Assembly (NCBI GenBank): GCA_017302895.1
Contig: JAFLBV010000003.1
Location: 259,115-323,114, forward strand
Direction of reading: 5' to 3'
Length of the DNA stretch: 64,000 nt
Source of the DNA: Ignavibacteria bacterium
GTDB lineage: Bacteria; Bacteroidota; Ignavibacteria; Ignavibacteriales; Ignavibacteriaceae
Positions within the stretch are counted from its first letter, which is position 1. Every line of letters begins with the position of its first letter. The position numbers and the translations under genes were made by a program. Shown one piece after another: positions 42,571-52,226 of this stretch. The notes beneath the pieces are model-generated. The model worked only from the letters and a program-made list of their open reading frames with translations. It did not search any database and had not been told where the DNA came from.

Positions 42571-43881
42571 TTGGATCATAAAGAGCTTAGAAAGCAGATT
42601 TTAGAGTTAACTCGAAATTATTACGAGGCTAAATTCGCAAATATTCCTTTTATTGAAGGCGTTTCAAATGTAAATTATGCAGGGAGAGTCTTCGACGAAA
42701 AGGAATTAGTCAATTTAGTTGACTCATCGTTAGATTTTTGGTTAACGGAAGGTAGATATTCGGAAGAATTTGCAGAGAAGATATCAGACTTTCTCGGAGT
42801 AAGTAATGTGATCCTTGTTAACTCAGGCTCTTCTGCAAATTTGGTTGCTTTTTCAGCTTTAACATCTGATAAGCTTGGGGATAAAAAATTAAAACCCGGA
42901 GATGAAGTCATCTCTGTGTCTGCCGGATTTCCCGCAACAGTAACACCAATTATTCAAAATGGGATGGTTCCTGTATTTGTCGATGTTGATATTCCGACCT
43001 ATAATATCGATGTTGAGATGATGAAAAAGGCAATCTCAAACAAAACTAAGTGTATTTTCATAGCGCATACACTTGGTAATCCTTTTGATCTTGAAGAAGT
43101 AATGAAATTGGTAAAAGAACACGATCTCTGGTTAATAGAGGACAATTGTGATTCTTTTGGTAGTACATACAACGGAAAGTTTACCGGGACTTTCGGTCAT
43201 ATCTCCACTATATCTTTTTATCCGGCTCATCATATTACCACAGGTGAAGGTGGGGCAGTTTGCACAAACGACGAACAACTTGCAAAAATAGTTAAATCCT
43301 TTAGAGATTGGGGTAGAGATTGCTATTGCGCCGGTGGAGAGAATAATACTTGTGGGAAAAGATTTTCCCAAAATTTTGGGACTCTTCCGTTCGGTTATGA
43401 TCATAAATATGTATATTCAGAAGTTGGTTACAACCTTAAGATGACAGACATGCAGGCTGCAATAGGCGCAGCTCAAATGGACAAACTCCAGTCATTCTGT
43501 AACATACGCAGATCTAATTTTAAAAGATATATTAAAATGTTTGGTAAGTATCCTGAACATTTTATTCTCCCTGAAGCGACAAAAAATTCAGATCCGGCCT
43601 GGTTCAGTTTTATAGTTACCTTGAAACAATCATCACCTATTAGAAGGGATGATCTGGTAAAATACCTGAACCAAAACTTGATAGAAACAAGAAGCCTCTT
43701 TGCCGGCAATATGGTCAGGCAACCTGCATTTATTGGTAAAAATTTCCGTATCGCTGATCATCTGAAGAATTCTGATTTGATCATGAATAACACATTTTTT
43801 ATTGGTACTTATCCGGGCAATACAGAGGAAAGATTGGATTATATCGAGACTATTTTGGACAGGTTCTTGGGAGCAATTTAA
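42571..43881 (+). CDS. rfbH: CDP-4-keto-6-deoxyglucose 3-dehydrase (E1, PLP and [2Fe-2S])
   Basis: Protein of 436 residues, the E1 enzyme that removes the C3 hydroxyl. Its aminotransferase fold has His220 in YPAHHITTGEGGAV where aminotransferases have the PLP lysine, the defining change of this enzyme. Four cysteines keep the cluster spacing known for E1: C193, C251, C253 and C261, that is C-x57-C-x1-C-x7-C. It uses PMP and needs an electron donor (E3). The start is TTG at 42571 with AAGG eight bases upstream. The stop overlaps the next ATG (TAATG), so E1 and its reductase are coupled. Catalytic and cluster residues are all present. Confidence 0.95.
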   Translation: MDHKELRKQILELTRNYYEAKFANIPFIEGVSNVNYAGRVFDEKELVNLVDSSLDFWLTEGRYSEEFAEKISDFLGVSNVILVNSGSSANLVAFSALTSDKLGDKKLKPGDEVISVSAGFPATVTPIIQNGMVPVFVDVDIPTYNIDVEMMKKAISNKTKCIFIAHTLGNPFDLEEVMKLVKEHDLWLIEDNCDSFGSTYNGKFTGTFGHISTISFYPAHHITTGEGGAVCTNDEQLAKIVKSFRDWGRDCYCAGGENNTCGKRFSQNFGTLPFGYDHKYVYSEVGYNLKMTDMQAAIGAAQMDKLQSFCNIRRSNFKRYIKMFGKYPEHFILPEATKNSDPAWFSFIVTLKQSSPIRRDDLVKYLNQNLIETRSLFAGNMVRQPAFIGKNFRIADHLKNSDLIMNNTFFIGTYPGNTEERLDYIETILDRFLGAI

Positions 43882-44564
43882 TGCCCATAGTAAAAAAATA
43901 TTTTTGCAGAGTAGAAGAGGTAAGCCATCCTCTACCTGATTTGTACACGGTTACTTTTTCCTCAGACAAGAAATTTAGTTATTTGCCTGGGCAATTTCTT
44001 CATCTGGCAATAGACGATTATGATGGTGTTGGACAATGGCCTGACTCCAGATGTTTCTCCATGCAATCGAATCCGTCAGAAGAGTATCTGAAGATTTCAT
44101 ACACAGTAAAAGGGAATTTCACCAGGAAGCTCGAAAAAGTACTTAAGGCAGGACAAGAGGTTTGGTTAAAACTGCCCTACGGAGATGTTTTCCAACGCGA
44201 TCATTCAAAGACCGACTGTGTATTTATCGCCGGTGGGACGGGGATTACCCCATTTATCTCATTGTTTACAGATTGTTCGTTTGAACAATATATAAACCCT
44301 GTTTTATACTTTGGAATACGAAGTGAAAAATACAATATTTTTGAAAGCGAATTGAAAGCAGCCATTGAAGTCAACAAGAATTTTCAAGTGAAAATCGTTG
44401 ATCAGTCATCTTGTGGTAATTTGTCAATCGATCAAATTTTTACTAAACATCCAAATTCTACATACTTTTTGTCCGGTCCTCCCACGATGATTAAAAACTT
44501 TAATAATTTCTTGTTGGATCGTGGGGTTCCAATTTCAAAAATAATTTCGGATGATTGGGAGTAG
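43881..44564 (+). CDS. CDP-6-deoxyhexulose dehydrase reductase (E3-like), without ferredoxin domain
   Basis: Protein of 227 residues with only the ferredoxin-NADP reductase unit: a FAD domain with SRCFSMQSNP (the RxYS-like FAD motif, residues 53-62) and an NAD domain with FIAGGTGITPFISL near 114-127 and YFLSGPPTMIKNF. Known E3 reductases (AscD, RfbI/DdhD) are about 330 residues and begin with a plant-type [2Fe-2S] domain that is completely absent here. The start overlaps the rfbH stop, and no upstream frame could encode the lost domain. By position it should supply electrons from NADH to E1. Either it reduces the E1 cluster directly or a separate ferredoxin takes part. Confidence 0.85.
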   Translation: MPIVKKYFCRVEEVSHPLPDLYTVTFSSDKKFSYLPGQFLHLAIDDYDGVGQWPDSRCFSMQSNPSEEYLKISYTVKGNFTRKLEKVLKAGQEVWLKLPYGDVFQRDHSKTDCVFIAGGTGITPFISLFTDCSFEQYINPVLYFGIRSEKYNIFESELKAAIEVNKNFQVKIVDQSSCGNLSIDQIFTKHPNSTYFLSGPPTMIKNFNNFLLDRGVPISKIISDDWE

Positions 44565-44565
44565 G

Positions 44566-45432
44566 ATGGACTCGATTTTAATAACTGGCATAAATGGGTT
44601 TTTAGGTAGTGAGATCGCTAAAATGCTAAGTACTACCCACAAAATTGTCGGAGTTGAAAAACAGATCAATAATCTCTCCAGAATTAGTGGCGAAAATTTT
44701 AAAATATATTCATCATCATTGCAAGATATTAAGAAACTTTTTCTTGAGAATGACATAACCGCCATCGTCCACACTGCAACCATTTACGGTAGAAATAATG
44801 AAAATGAATTAGATTTATTTTACTCAAATATGGTTTTCCCGCTTCAACTTCTGTCGATAGCAATAGCACATGAAATCCCTTATTTTATAAATACTGATAC
44901 TACATTAGACAGGTTTACTAGCGCCTATTCACTCACAAAAAAACAATTTCATGATTGGCTATATTTTTATAAAGAGAAAATTAAAATCATCAATTTGGAA
45001 CTACAGCATTTTTATGGACCGGGTTGTCCTGATACTAATTTTGTGATCGCTCTGCTCAAAAGGTTGATGCGCAATGAGAAAGAAATTGCCTTAACTCCAG
45101 GAGATCAACTTAGGGATTTTATATATTCCGAGGATGTGATTCAAGTATATAAGAAAGTAATAGATTCACTAAATAACTTTAAGGTTAACTATACTCCTAT
45201 TAGTGTAGGAACAGGTGTTCCGATTGAGTTAAAGAGTCTTGTTCAATTGGCGCACAAAATTTGCCAATCTGAATCAAAACTTCTTTTTGGTGCTTTGCCT
45301 TACCGAGAAAACGAAGTCATGTACGCTGTCGCTGATCTGACTTCCAATGGAGCCTTTAATTGGGATGCAAAAACTGGAATAGAAACAGGTTTGATAAAAA
45401 CCGTTCGATATCTTCAAAAAGAGAATACTTAA
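44566..45432 (+). CDS. SDR nucleotide-sugar reductase/epimerase, CDP-abequose or CDP-paratose synthase-like
   Basis: Protein of 288 residues: DSILITGINGFLGSEIAKML binds the cofactor and AYSLTKKQFHDWL carries Tyr121 and Lys125 of YxxxK, in a form (LTKKQF near the active site) close to RfbJ/RfbS. Coming after rfbF, rfbG, rfbH and the reductase, it should reduce the C4 ketone of CDP-3,6-dideoxy-4-ketohexose, giving abequose or paratose. Which epimer is formed cannot be told. The ATG at 44566, one base after the preceding stop and with GGGAG upstream, is preferred to an ATG at 44551 in the same frame. A 118-base gap without notable structure follows. Confidence 0.8.
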   Translation: MDSILITGINGFLGSEIAKMLSTTHKIVGVEKQINNLSRISGENFKIYSSSLQDIKKLFLENDITAIVHTATIYGRNNENELDLFYSNMVFPLQLLSIAIAHEIPYFINTDTTLDRFTSAYSLTKKQFHDWLYFYKEKIKIINLELQHFYGPGCPDTNFVIALLKRLMRNEKEIALTPGDQLRDFIYSEDVIQVYKKVIDSLNNFKVNYTPISVGTGVPIELKSLVQLAHKICQSESKLLFGALPYRENEVMYAVADLTSNGAFNWDAKTGIETGLIKTVRYLQKENT

Positions 45433-45550
45433 TATTTTGGACTCTTTTGATTCAGTAGCTCTATCTTTTGTTTGTATTACTCCAACGGATGTGAGTTGTG
45501 TTTATATATTCTTTTTAACTTTTGCACATACTACTACAGTTGGGTAATAG

Positions 45551-47083
45551 ATGGGTGAAAATCGTAAAATAGCAAAAAACAGTCTAATACTCTATGGCAG
45601 ATTGTTAGTTTCGACTCTTATTGGACTGTATACCTCCAGAATTGTTCTGCAAGAACTCGGAGTAGCGGATTTTGGGATATATGCTGTAGTTGGGAGTATC
45701 ATAACTTTACTCAATTTTATTAGTACTTCAATGTTGGCGACGACCTTAAGATTTATCGCTCTTGAATTAGGTAAAGAAGATAAAGGCGATGCAAATAATG
45801 CATTTAACACATCTTTAATTATTCATATTTCACTTGCAGTAATCGCATTATTTATTGGTGAAATTGTAGGTTCATTTTATATAATTAACTATTTAAATAT
45901 AGAAAACAGTAAAATTGATGATGCATTATATGTGTTGCATTTTTCCATAATTGCCGCTTGTTCCTCAATAGTAAGCATCCCGTTTCAAGGTTTAATAACG
46001 GCTAAAGAAGATTTCTTTGCCAGTGCATGGATAAATATTATTCAATCTGTTTTAAGATTCGTAGTGGCTATACTTTTGATTTATTTAACCGAGAATAAAT
46101 TACGGGTATATGCAGTAGGAACTACGATAGCATTGGCCTTCAGTTCTTTTCAATTTTATTATTTTTGTAAAACTAAATACCCACAAGTTATTAAATGGAA
46201 GTTAAGTAAAAAATATTCTCATTATCGAAAGATATTAAACTATAATTTTTGGATATTATTAGGAACTCTTGCATTCGTTGGGCGAAGTCAGGGAACAGCT
46301 TTATTACTGAATTCTTTCTTTGGGACAGCATTAAATGCTTCATATGGAATAGCAAATCAGTTGAATGGGTTCATTATGAATTTTGCAAAAAATTTGAACG
46401 GCGCTGCAGTTCCTCAGATCACAAAAAGCTATAGTAAAGGAGATCATAGTAGGTCTATGGCAATAGTTTATAGTATTTCGAAGTATTCTTTCTTTTTAAT
46501 GCTTATACCTACTATACCAATTATTATATCGATTGATGAAATACTGAACATCTGGCTTAATGAAGTACCTCCATTCACAAAAGAATTTGTTATAATAATG
46601 TTATTGAATGGACTACTGGGAAGTTTGTCCTCTGGTTTCGATGCGGCAATCCAAGCGACTGGGAGGATAAGAAACTATCAAGTTACTGTAAGTTTGTTGC
46701 TCTTACTTTCTTTATCAATTTCATATTTGTTGTTTTGGTTTGATTCGGAACCATACTCAATTAATATTGTGTTTCTGGCGGCAAGTTTTCTTGCAATTTT
46801 TGTGGGTATTAGGTTCATGTCCAATTTGACTGAATTTTCTGTGTCAGAATATTTAAAAAAAACGGTCTTAAAGGCATTTAGTGTGGTATTAACTATTACA
46901 CCAATCTTCTTTCTGAGGAGTTTTTTCTCGAATTCTTTGCCTAGTGTAATTCTGTTTTCAATTTTAACTGTTTGCTCTATTTTATGCTCCATTTATTATA
47001 TTGGATTGGAAAAAGATGAACGAAAAGTCGCTCTTAATTTTTTTCAAGCATTTCTTTCGAAATTGAATTTGGGGAACAGGTAA
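45551..47083 (+). CDS. wzx: Polysaccharide repeat-unit flippase, Wzx-like (MOP superfamily)
   Basis: Protein of 510 residues, almost entirely hydrophobic segments, about 12-14 predicted membrane helices. The N-terminus (NSLILYGRLLVSTLIGLYTSRIVLQELG) is typical of RfbX/Wzx and related MOP flippases, in which GLYTSRIVLQELGVADFGIY is often kept. It would move undecaprenyl-linked repeat units across the cytoplasmic membrane. The sequence around it is visibly more AT-rich than the upstream sugar-nucleotide genes. Six bases separate it from the next glycosyltransferase. Confidence 0.88.
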   Translation: MGENRKIAKNSLILYGRLLVSTLIGLYTSRIVLQELGVADFGIYAVVGSIITLLNFISTSMLATTLRFIALELGKEDKGDANNAFNTSLIIHISLAVIALFIGEIVGSFYIINYLNIENSKIDDALYVLHFSIIAACSSIVSIPFQGLITAKEDFFASAWINIIQSVLRFVVAILLIYLTENKLRVYAVGTTIALAFSSFQFYYFCKTKYPQVIKWKLSKKYSHYRKILNYNFWILLGTLAFVGRSQGTALLLNSFFGTALNASYGIANQLNGFIMNFAKNLNGAAVPQITKSYSKGDHSRSMAIVYSISKYSFFLMLIPTIPIIISIDEILNIWLNEVPPFTKEFVIIMLLNGLLGSLSSGFDAAIQATGRIRNYQVTVSLLLLLSLSISYLLFWFDSEPYSINIVFLAASFLAIFVGIRFMSNLTEFSVSEYLKKTVLKAFSVVLTITPIFFLRSFFSNSLPSVILFSILTVCSILCSIYYIGLEKDERKVALNFFQAFLSKLNLGNR

Positions 47084-47088
47084 GAACT

Positions 47089-48009
47089 ATGATAGACACT
47101 CCTGTGTTGTTTATTACTTTTGCAAGGCCAGAATATGCGCAAAGGTCGTTTAATGCGATAAAGGACGCTAAACCCAAAAAACTGTATTTTTATTCTAACA
47201 AAGCAAGAGGATTTAATGACAATGAAATTGAAAGAAACAATTCTGTTCGTAACTTAGTAAGCAAAATAGATTGGGAATGTGAGTTAAAAGTCTTTTTTAG
47301 GGAAGAGTATGTCGATGTGTACACCTCTCTTTGGAGTGCGATTGATTGGGTGTTTGATAATGAGGAACAAGCAATAATTCTTGAAGAAGATTGTGTCGCC
47401 TCTGTTGCTTTCTTTTATTACTGTAATCAACTATTGAATAAGTATAAAGACGATTTGAGAATTTGGGTTATTAGTGGGAATAATGTTATAGAAGGATTTA
47501 ATCCAAATAGCTATGATTATTTCTTCAATTCCTTCCCGTATTTATATGGATGGGCCTCGTGGAGAAATCGATGGCAAAGAATCTGGCGAGATCGGATACC
47601 CATTGAGGCAATGATTGAATATAAAGTGTTTGATCAAGTCTATCTTAAACGAAAAGCAGCTCGTCAAGCTGAAAAATTTGTTTATAGTATAATTGAAACA
47701 AGGGCATGGGATCATAGATTTCTCTTAACAATGAAATGTAATGGTGGTGTGGGTGTGATTCCTAAAGTGAATCTTGTTGAGAATATAGGTATTATTGGTG
47801 AACACAATCAAGGGAAGAAAAACATTTTCCAGAGTATAGGTAACTCAGGCCAAGAAATATATAAAATCGATCATGAACCACCTTTCGTGATTTCTGATTA
47901 TAGTTATACGCAAAAGTTTTATAGTTCTCTCTATCTGCGAAAACGTAACTTATTGCAGAAACTGTCGCTTTGGCTCAGCAGGTCAACTCAAAATTCTAAG
48001 AAATCTTAA
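47089..48009 (+). CDS. Glycosyltransferase, GT-A type (GnT I-like nucleotide-sugar transferase)
   Basis: Protein of 306 residues. VLFITFARPEYAQRSFNAIKDAKP begins a GT-A fold, and AIILEEDCVASVAFFYY near residues 99-115 looks like the metal-binding DxD-type loop (EED) of the GnT I-related group; FPYLYGWASWRNRW near 149-162 is a conserved box of these bacterial enzymes. It is cytoplasmic and adds one sugar of the repeat unit. The donor cannot be predicted. The ATG at 47089 follows the flippase stop by five bases. Confidence 0.78.
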   Translation: MIDTPVLFITFARPEYAQRSFNAIKDAKPKKLYFYSNKARGFNDNEIERNNSVRNLVSKIDWECELKVFFREEYVDVYTSLWSAIDWVFDNEEQAIILEEDCVASVAFFYYCNQLLNKYKDDLRIWVISGNNVIEGFNPNSYDYFFNSFPYLYGWASWRNRWQRIWRDRIPIEAMIEYKVFDQVYLKRKAARQAEKFVYSIIETRAWDHRFLLTMKCNGGVGVIPKVNLVENIGIIGEHNQGKKNIFQSIGNSGQEIYKIDHEPPFVISDYSYTQKFYSSLYLRKRNLLQKLSLWLSRSTQNSKKS

Positions 48010-48046
48010 ATGACATGAGGCTATCTTTAATCAAAAATGAAAGAAA

Positions 48047-48745
48047 ATGAATATGATATCACCAATTAAAAAGAAGATTAATTTAAAAATAAGTAATTTG
48101 TTAAGGAGTTTTGGATTCGAAATTAGAAGAGTATCCACTGAAAACCGAGTCCAAATTGAGAAACGCAAAACCGGTTCTGAACGAGATCAAAATGGGTACG
48201 ATCAAGTGTGGTCCAATGGTAGATTCGTGGAACAATATGGTAATGATCACAAGTTGTACTACGAACAATTGTTAAAGTTCGTTTTGCAAAAGAATTTAAT
48301 CGAAAACATGCACACTGTGGCCGATGTTGGTTGTGGTCCAGGATTTTGGATCAAAAGACTATCTGAAACTTATCCAAACTCAAAATTATTTGGATATGAT
48401 TTTTCGGAAAGTGCACTTGAGGCGGCTAAAAGAATATGTAGCACGGTCGATTTCTTTCCTCACGACATATACGATAGTTTACCCCAGCGTTTTGATGTAA
48501 TATTTTGCTGTGAAACACTTGAACATCTATTATATCCTGAAAAAGCCTTAAGCAATGTTTTAGATTCTGTAAAGGTGAACTGTATCTTGACAGTTCCTGA
48601 CGGTAGGATTGATACGTATGCAGGTCATATTAATTTTTGGAGTGAGGAAAGTTGGAGATGCTTCACAATGCGATGGTCTGAGGATTGGGATATTGAAACA
48701 CTAAAATTAGGAACTAAACTTGTTGCAATATTTAGGAGGAAGTAG
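48047..48745 (+). CDS. Class I SAM-dependent methyltransferase
   Basis: Protein of 232 residues. Motif I is VADVGCGPGFWIKRL (about residues 92-106), with YDFSESALEAAK as the next strand and CETLEHLLYPEKAL as motif III/post-III. The N-terminal 50 residues are basic and not conserved in kind. In this context it probably methylates a sugar hydroxyl or the chain end of the polysaccharide. The start has two close Met codons (MNM) and the first is used. Small gaps of 37 and 95 bases on either side show nothing else clear. Confidence 0.83.
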   Translation: MNMISPIKKKINLKISNLLRSFGFEIRRVSTENRVQIEKRKTGSERDQNGYDQVWSNGRFVEQYGNDHKLYYEQLLKFVLQKNLIENMHTVADVGCGPGFWIKRLSETYPNSKLFGYDFSESALEAAKRICSTVDFFPHDIYDSLPQRFDVIFCCETLEHLLYPEKALSNVLDSVKVNCILTVPDGRIDTYAGHINFWSEESWRCFTMRWSEDWDIETLKLGTKLVAIFRRK

Positions 48746-48840
48746 GCAGGAGCAATCTAAATCCTGTTACTTTTCTCTTTTGAAGTTGCTTACTTTAATT
48801 CTTAATAGCCAATACGAAGGTCGGTATTTTAGAAAGAAAA

Positions 48841-49866
48841 ATGAAGAAAACGAATGTAAAAGTTGTTGCCTATAATCTAATGCTTCAAATCTTGAGGAAG
48901 AACAGGAATATTGTTCGAATAATCGCATTATACGCCAATTTTATCGAAAATTATTTTCGTGATATGCGAAGATACTTGAAGTATTCAAGAACACTACATA
49001 AAAGAAGTTTGGCGAGGCATCTGAGTGTGATTATTCAACAGTATCATGTACTAGAGAAAGGTCTTACTATGCCGGAACCTAGGTTAGGATTTGGGAAGGC
49101 TAATTTTCTTGCTCTTAAGGAAAATTGTGTTGGGTTTTTACAAAATTATGGGGGACACCATGCTCAGCTTATTCATGCTATCCGCGTACTTCGGGAATAT
49201 ATTGAGTTTCATGAATCGAGTAATTATAAATTAGACGCTGAAATCTACATGGGAATGGAGGCATTAAGTGGTCTAACGGGTGATTCAATACATAATGAGC
49301 AACTTACTGTAAGTATTGATGAATATTTTAGGTTCTCAAAATCTAGCTTTTCGGAATTTGCCTTATCCAGGCACAGTGTGAGAAACTTTTCGGACTGCCA
49401 AGTTTCAATGGAAGTTTTGTTTGATGCGATCAATTTAGCAAATCATGCGCCTTCCGCTTGTAATCGGCAACCATGGAAGACCTATATATTTGCCGAAAGA
49501 GCAAAGATAGATGAGATTCTCTTACTGCAAGGTGGGAATCGAGGATTTGGCCACCTAACTAACAAGTTAATGATTGTTTCCTGCGATCTTAGCGTATATA
49601 GCAGTACAAACGAAAGAAATCAGGGATATATAGATGGAGGAATATTTTCAATGAATTTATTATACTCGCTACACTACTATAAAATTGGTGCGTGCATATT
49701 AAATTGCAGTTTTGATTTCAATTTGGAAACACGAATTAAACAATTAAGTAATATTGGTGAAAACGAAATTCTAATCGCTATGATAGCAGTCGGATATCCT
49801 CCTGAAGAATTCAAAATTGCAAGTTCACCAAAAAACGATTGTAGTCTGAATTCGTTCACCTCTTAA
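48841..49866 (+). CDS. Nitroreductase-family flavoprotein in the polysaccharide cluster
   Basis: Protein of 341 residues. The C-terminal 190 residues form a nitroreductase-like FMN domain: SRHSVRNFSDCQVS near 176-189, LANHAPSACNRQPWKTYIF near 198-216 (FMN-binding NRQPW) and IDGGIFSMNLLYSLHYY. The first 150 residues are helical and specific to nitroreductases that accompany polysaccharide pyruvyltransferases. Known relatives in such clusters have no established reaction. It is followed 12 bases later by the pyruvyltransferase, which supports a joint role in modifying the glycan. Confidence 0.82.
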   Translation: MKKTNVKVVAYNLMLQILRKNRNIVRIIALYANFIENYFRDMRRYLKYSRTLHKRSLARHLSVIIQQYHVLEKGLTMPEPRLGFGKANFLALKENCVGFLQNYGGHHAQLIHAIRVLREYIEFHESSNYKLDAEIYMGMEALSGLTGDSIHNEQLTVSIDEYFRFSKSSFSEFALSRHSVRNFSDCQVSMEVLFDAINLANHAPSACNRQPWKTYIFAERAKIDEILLLQGGNRGFGHLTNKLMIVSCDLSVYSSTNERNQGYIDGGIFSMNLLYSLHYYKIGACILNCSFDFNLETRIKQLSNIGENEILIAMIAVGYPPEEFKIASSPKNDCSLNSFTS

Positions 49867-49878
49867 TGGACTTTTAAA

Positions 49879-51129
49879 ATGAACATAGGAATTTTAACAT
49901 ACCACTCAGCTTATAATTTTGGCGCTAATTTACAAACCCTTTCAACTGTGAGTTATCTAAGAAATTGCGGTTATGATCCAATAATTGTTGATTTTCAATC
50001 ATCCGAATTGGAGAGAAAATACGATATTGTTACACCATCGCCCCAAGCTCAGGTATTCAAGCAATTTCTACACTTGAATTTCAATCTTACTTCGAGATGT
50101 GAGAATTCAACAGAAATTGCAGCTGAAATAGAAAAAGCTAATATAGAATCGGTGATAATTGGTAGTGATGCTGTGGTACAACATCATTCATTCTTATCAA
50201 GATTAAGAGTTAGCTTTTCGCGAAAAAAAATCTTTAGAGTTCGGGTTATCCCCCCGAACTATGAGACCACATTCCCGAATCCCTTTTGGGGAGAGTTCTT
50301 AGATTTTCTTGAGAAAGATAATGTCACTATTATGATGTCAGTTTCTTGTCAGAATACAGACTATCAATTGTTCCCGAGAAGGATTAGAAGGGACATTTAT
50401 AAGTATCTTTTAATGATGAACTACATATCGGTGAGAGACCTGAGAACTCGAGATATGATGACTTTTGTTTCGGGTGGTAATTTAAAACCACCGATCACAC
50501 CTGATCCAGTTTTTGCATTCAATCAGAATGTGTCACAAATTCCATCACGAGAAGAGATCATTAAGAGGTATAATCTGCCAGAGAAATATGTACTTCTAAG
50601 TTTCCATTCGAGTAAAACAGTTAGTGTAAGGTGGATTAATGGTTTAATGGAACTCTTCTCTTTACATGGGATTGAGTGTGTCGCTTTTCCTATGCCAACA
50701 GGTATCATGTTTCAAAATGATCTTAGGTATAAAATAAAATTACCACTTGATCCAATAGATTGGTATTGTTTAATAAAGTATTCATGTGGGTATATTGGTG
50801 AAAAGATGCATCCTATCGTTGTGGCTCTACATAATATTGTCCCTTTTTTTAGCTTCGACCATTATGGGATAAACCGTTTCAATTTATTCTCATCAAAGTA
50901 CGGCAGTAAAATTTACCATATATTAAATAAAGCGGAATTTCTTGATAACAGGGCCTCCAGCGTAAATTCACACTATAATCCACCACCATCACCAGCTGTT
51001 GTATTTGATAAAATATGTAATTTTGATACCAATAAATGCCAAAAGTTTTCTTCCCAAATGCTTGCTGAATATAATCAAATGATGCTCGATATTTGTAAAG
51101 TCTTGGATTTCCCTAGACTTAAACAGTAG
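49879..51129 (+). CDS. Polysaccharide pyruvyl transferase family protein
   Basis: Protein of 416 residues: MNIGILTYHSAYNFGANLQTLSTVSYL is the standard N-terminus, VIIGSDAVVQHHSF follows, and YISVRDLRTRDMM and IGEKMHPIVVALHNIVPFFSFDHYG in the second half fit the GT-B-like fold of the family. The family includes ketal pyruvyltransferases using phosphoenolpyruvate and also other transferases of bacterial surface glycans, so pyruvylation is likely, not certain. It forms a pair with the preceding nitroreductase. Complete, with a clear ATG start. Confidence 0.87.
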   Translation: MNIGILTYHSAYNFGANLQTLSTVSYLRNCGYDPIIVDFQSSELERKYDIVTPSPQAQVFKQFLHLNFNLTSRCENSTEIAAEIEKANIESVIIGSDAVVQHHSFLSRLRVSFSRKKIFRVRVIPPNYETTFPNPFWGEFLDFLEKDNVTIMMSVSCQNTDYQLFPRRIRRDIYKYLLMMNYISVRDLRTRDMMTFVSGGNLKPPITPDPVFAFNQNVSQIPSREEIIKRYNLPEKYVLLSFHSSKTVSVRWINGLMELFSLHGIECVAFPMPTGIMFQNDLRYKIKLPLDPIDWYCLIKYSCGYIGEKMHPIVVALHNIVPFFSFDHYGINRFNLFSSKYGSKIYHILNKAEFLDNRASSVNSHYNPPPSPAVVFDKICNFDTNKCQKFSSQMLAEYNQMMLDICKVLDFPRLKQ

Positions 51130-51156
51130 TGTTCAAGTAATTAATATTTTACAATT

Positions 51157-52215
51157 ATGATTTTATATATTCCCAAAAATGTTGATGTTTACAACACTCA
51201 TTTAATCAATTTAATAAAAGCATATTCCAAAAGAAATATTAGGGTTATAGTCGGGTATGATACTTTTGGATACGGCACTATTATTCCTGACTATATCCAT
51301 TTTCACATGGTCGAAGGTTTACTTAGGACACTGAATTATGATCTTGGTTTATTTTTCGAAAGAATGGAATACTTCAAACAGAATGGATCTCGATTTTTGT
51401 ATACAGCCCATGATCTATATCCACATAATAAAATTGAAAATATTGACTATAAAAGCTTTTTCATAAGGTTTCTTGACTTCATCCCCCTTATGATACATCA
51501 TGGGGACAAATCTATTCAATTACATCAACAATTGTATCCTAATGTTAACGGGAAAAATCATCTTGTTTGCCATCACGGAGACTACTCAGCCGATTTTACC
51601 AATTTTTGCGAAGGGAAGGACGATGCGAGAAAAATCTTGGAGATCCCTAAAAATAAGAAGGTGATTCTCGTTTTTGGGCAGTTACAATTTAAAAATGTTT
51701 CATTTGCAAAAGGAGTCATGAAAAAGCTTCAAAAATATTCAAAAGATTATTTTTTCATCTTTGCAGGTGTCAATCCGGTGACAAAATATCATGGGATTAA
51801 TGAATTATATTATCATTTAAATAATGACTATTTGAATCGAATTAGAATCAACAGCATGAGTATTCATAAAAGGTTCTCGAATTATGAAATGTTTTTATTA
51901 TTCAAAGCCGCTGATGCAATATTTTTAACACATAATAATGGATTAACATCAGGAATTATTCCGCTTTCTGCTTCATTACAAAAACCATTTATTTATCCAA
52001 ACATAGGGGTATTCGAAGAACAGGCGTTAGATACAAAGTCTATTAGTTATAAATGCGAAGATATTCAATCTGCGGTGGATGCGATCGAAGATTTACTGAG
52101 AGAGGATTGCTCTGAATTTGATAACGCAAAATGGCTTAGGCAAAATTCGTGGGATGTTCATGTGGGAAGAATTCTTGAAAGTCCTTTGTTCAAAACAAAT
52201 GAAAAACTTATTTAG
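51157..52215 (+). CDS. Probable glycosyltransferase
   Basis: Protein of 352 residues. The overall pattern is GT-B: LINLIKAYSKRNIRVIVGYD at the N-terminus, VILVFGQLQFKN at the start of the second domain, and AADAIFLTHNNGLTSGIIPLSASLQKPFIYP in the donor-site position. No strongly conserved family motif is visible, so I rely on fold-like features and context. It lies 27 bases after the pyruvyltransferase, and its TAG is directly upstream of the next glycosyltransferase start. Confidence 0.65.
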   Translation: MILYIPKNVDVYNTHLINLIKAYSKRNIRVIVGYDTFGYGTIIPDYIHFHMVEGLLRTLNYDLGLFFERMEYFKQNGSRFLYTAHDLYPHNKIENIDYKSFFIRFLDFIPLMIHHGDKSIQLHQQLYPNVNGKNHLVCHHGDYSADFTNFCEGKDDARKILEIPKNKKVILVFGQLQFKNVSFAKGVMKKLQKYSKDYFFIFAGVNPVTKYHGINELYYHLNNDYLNRIRINSMSIHKRFSNYEMFLLFKAADAIFLTHNNGLTSGIIPLSASLQKPFIYPNIGVFEEQALDTKSISYKCEDIQSAVDAIEDLLREDCSEFDNAKWLRQNSWDVHVGRILESPLFKTNEKLI

Positions 52216-52226
52216 TGGGACCAAGT

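Noticed and set aside
48746..48780. Terminator after the methyltransferase (CAGGA and TCCTG with a ten-base loop)
   Set aside because: The stem is only five pairs and the following T-rich stretch is interrupted, so it is too weak to call.
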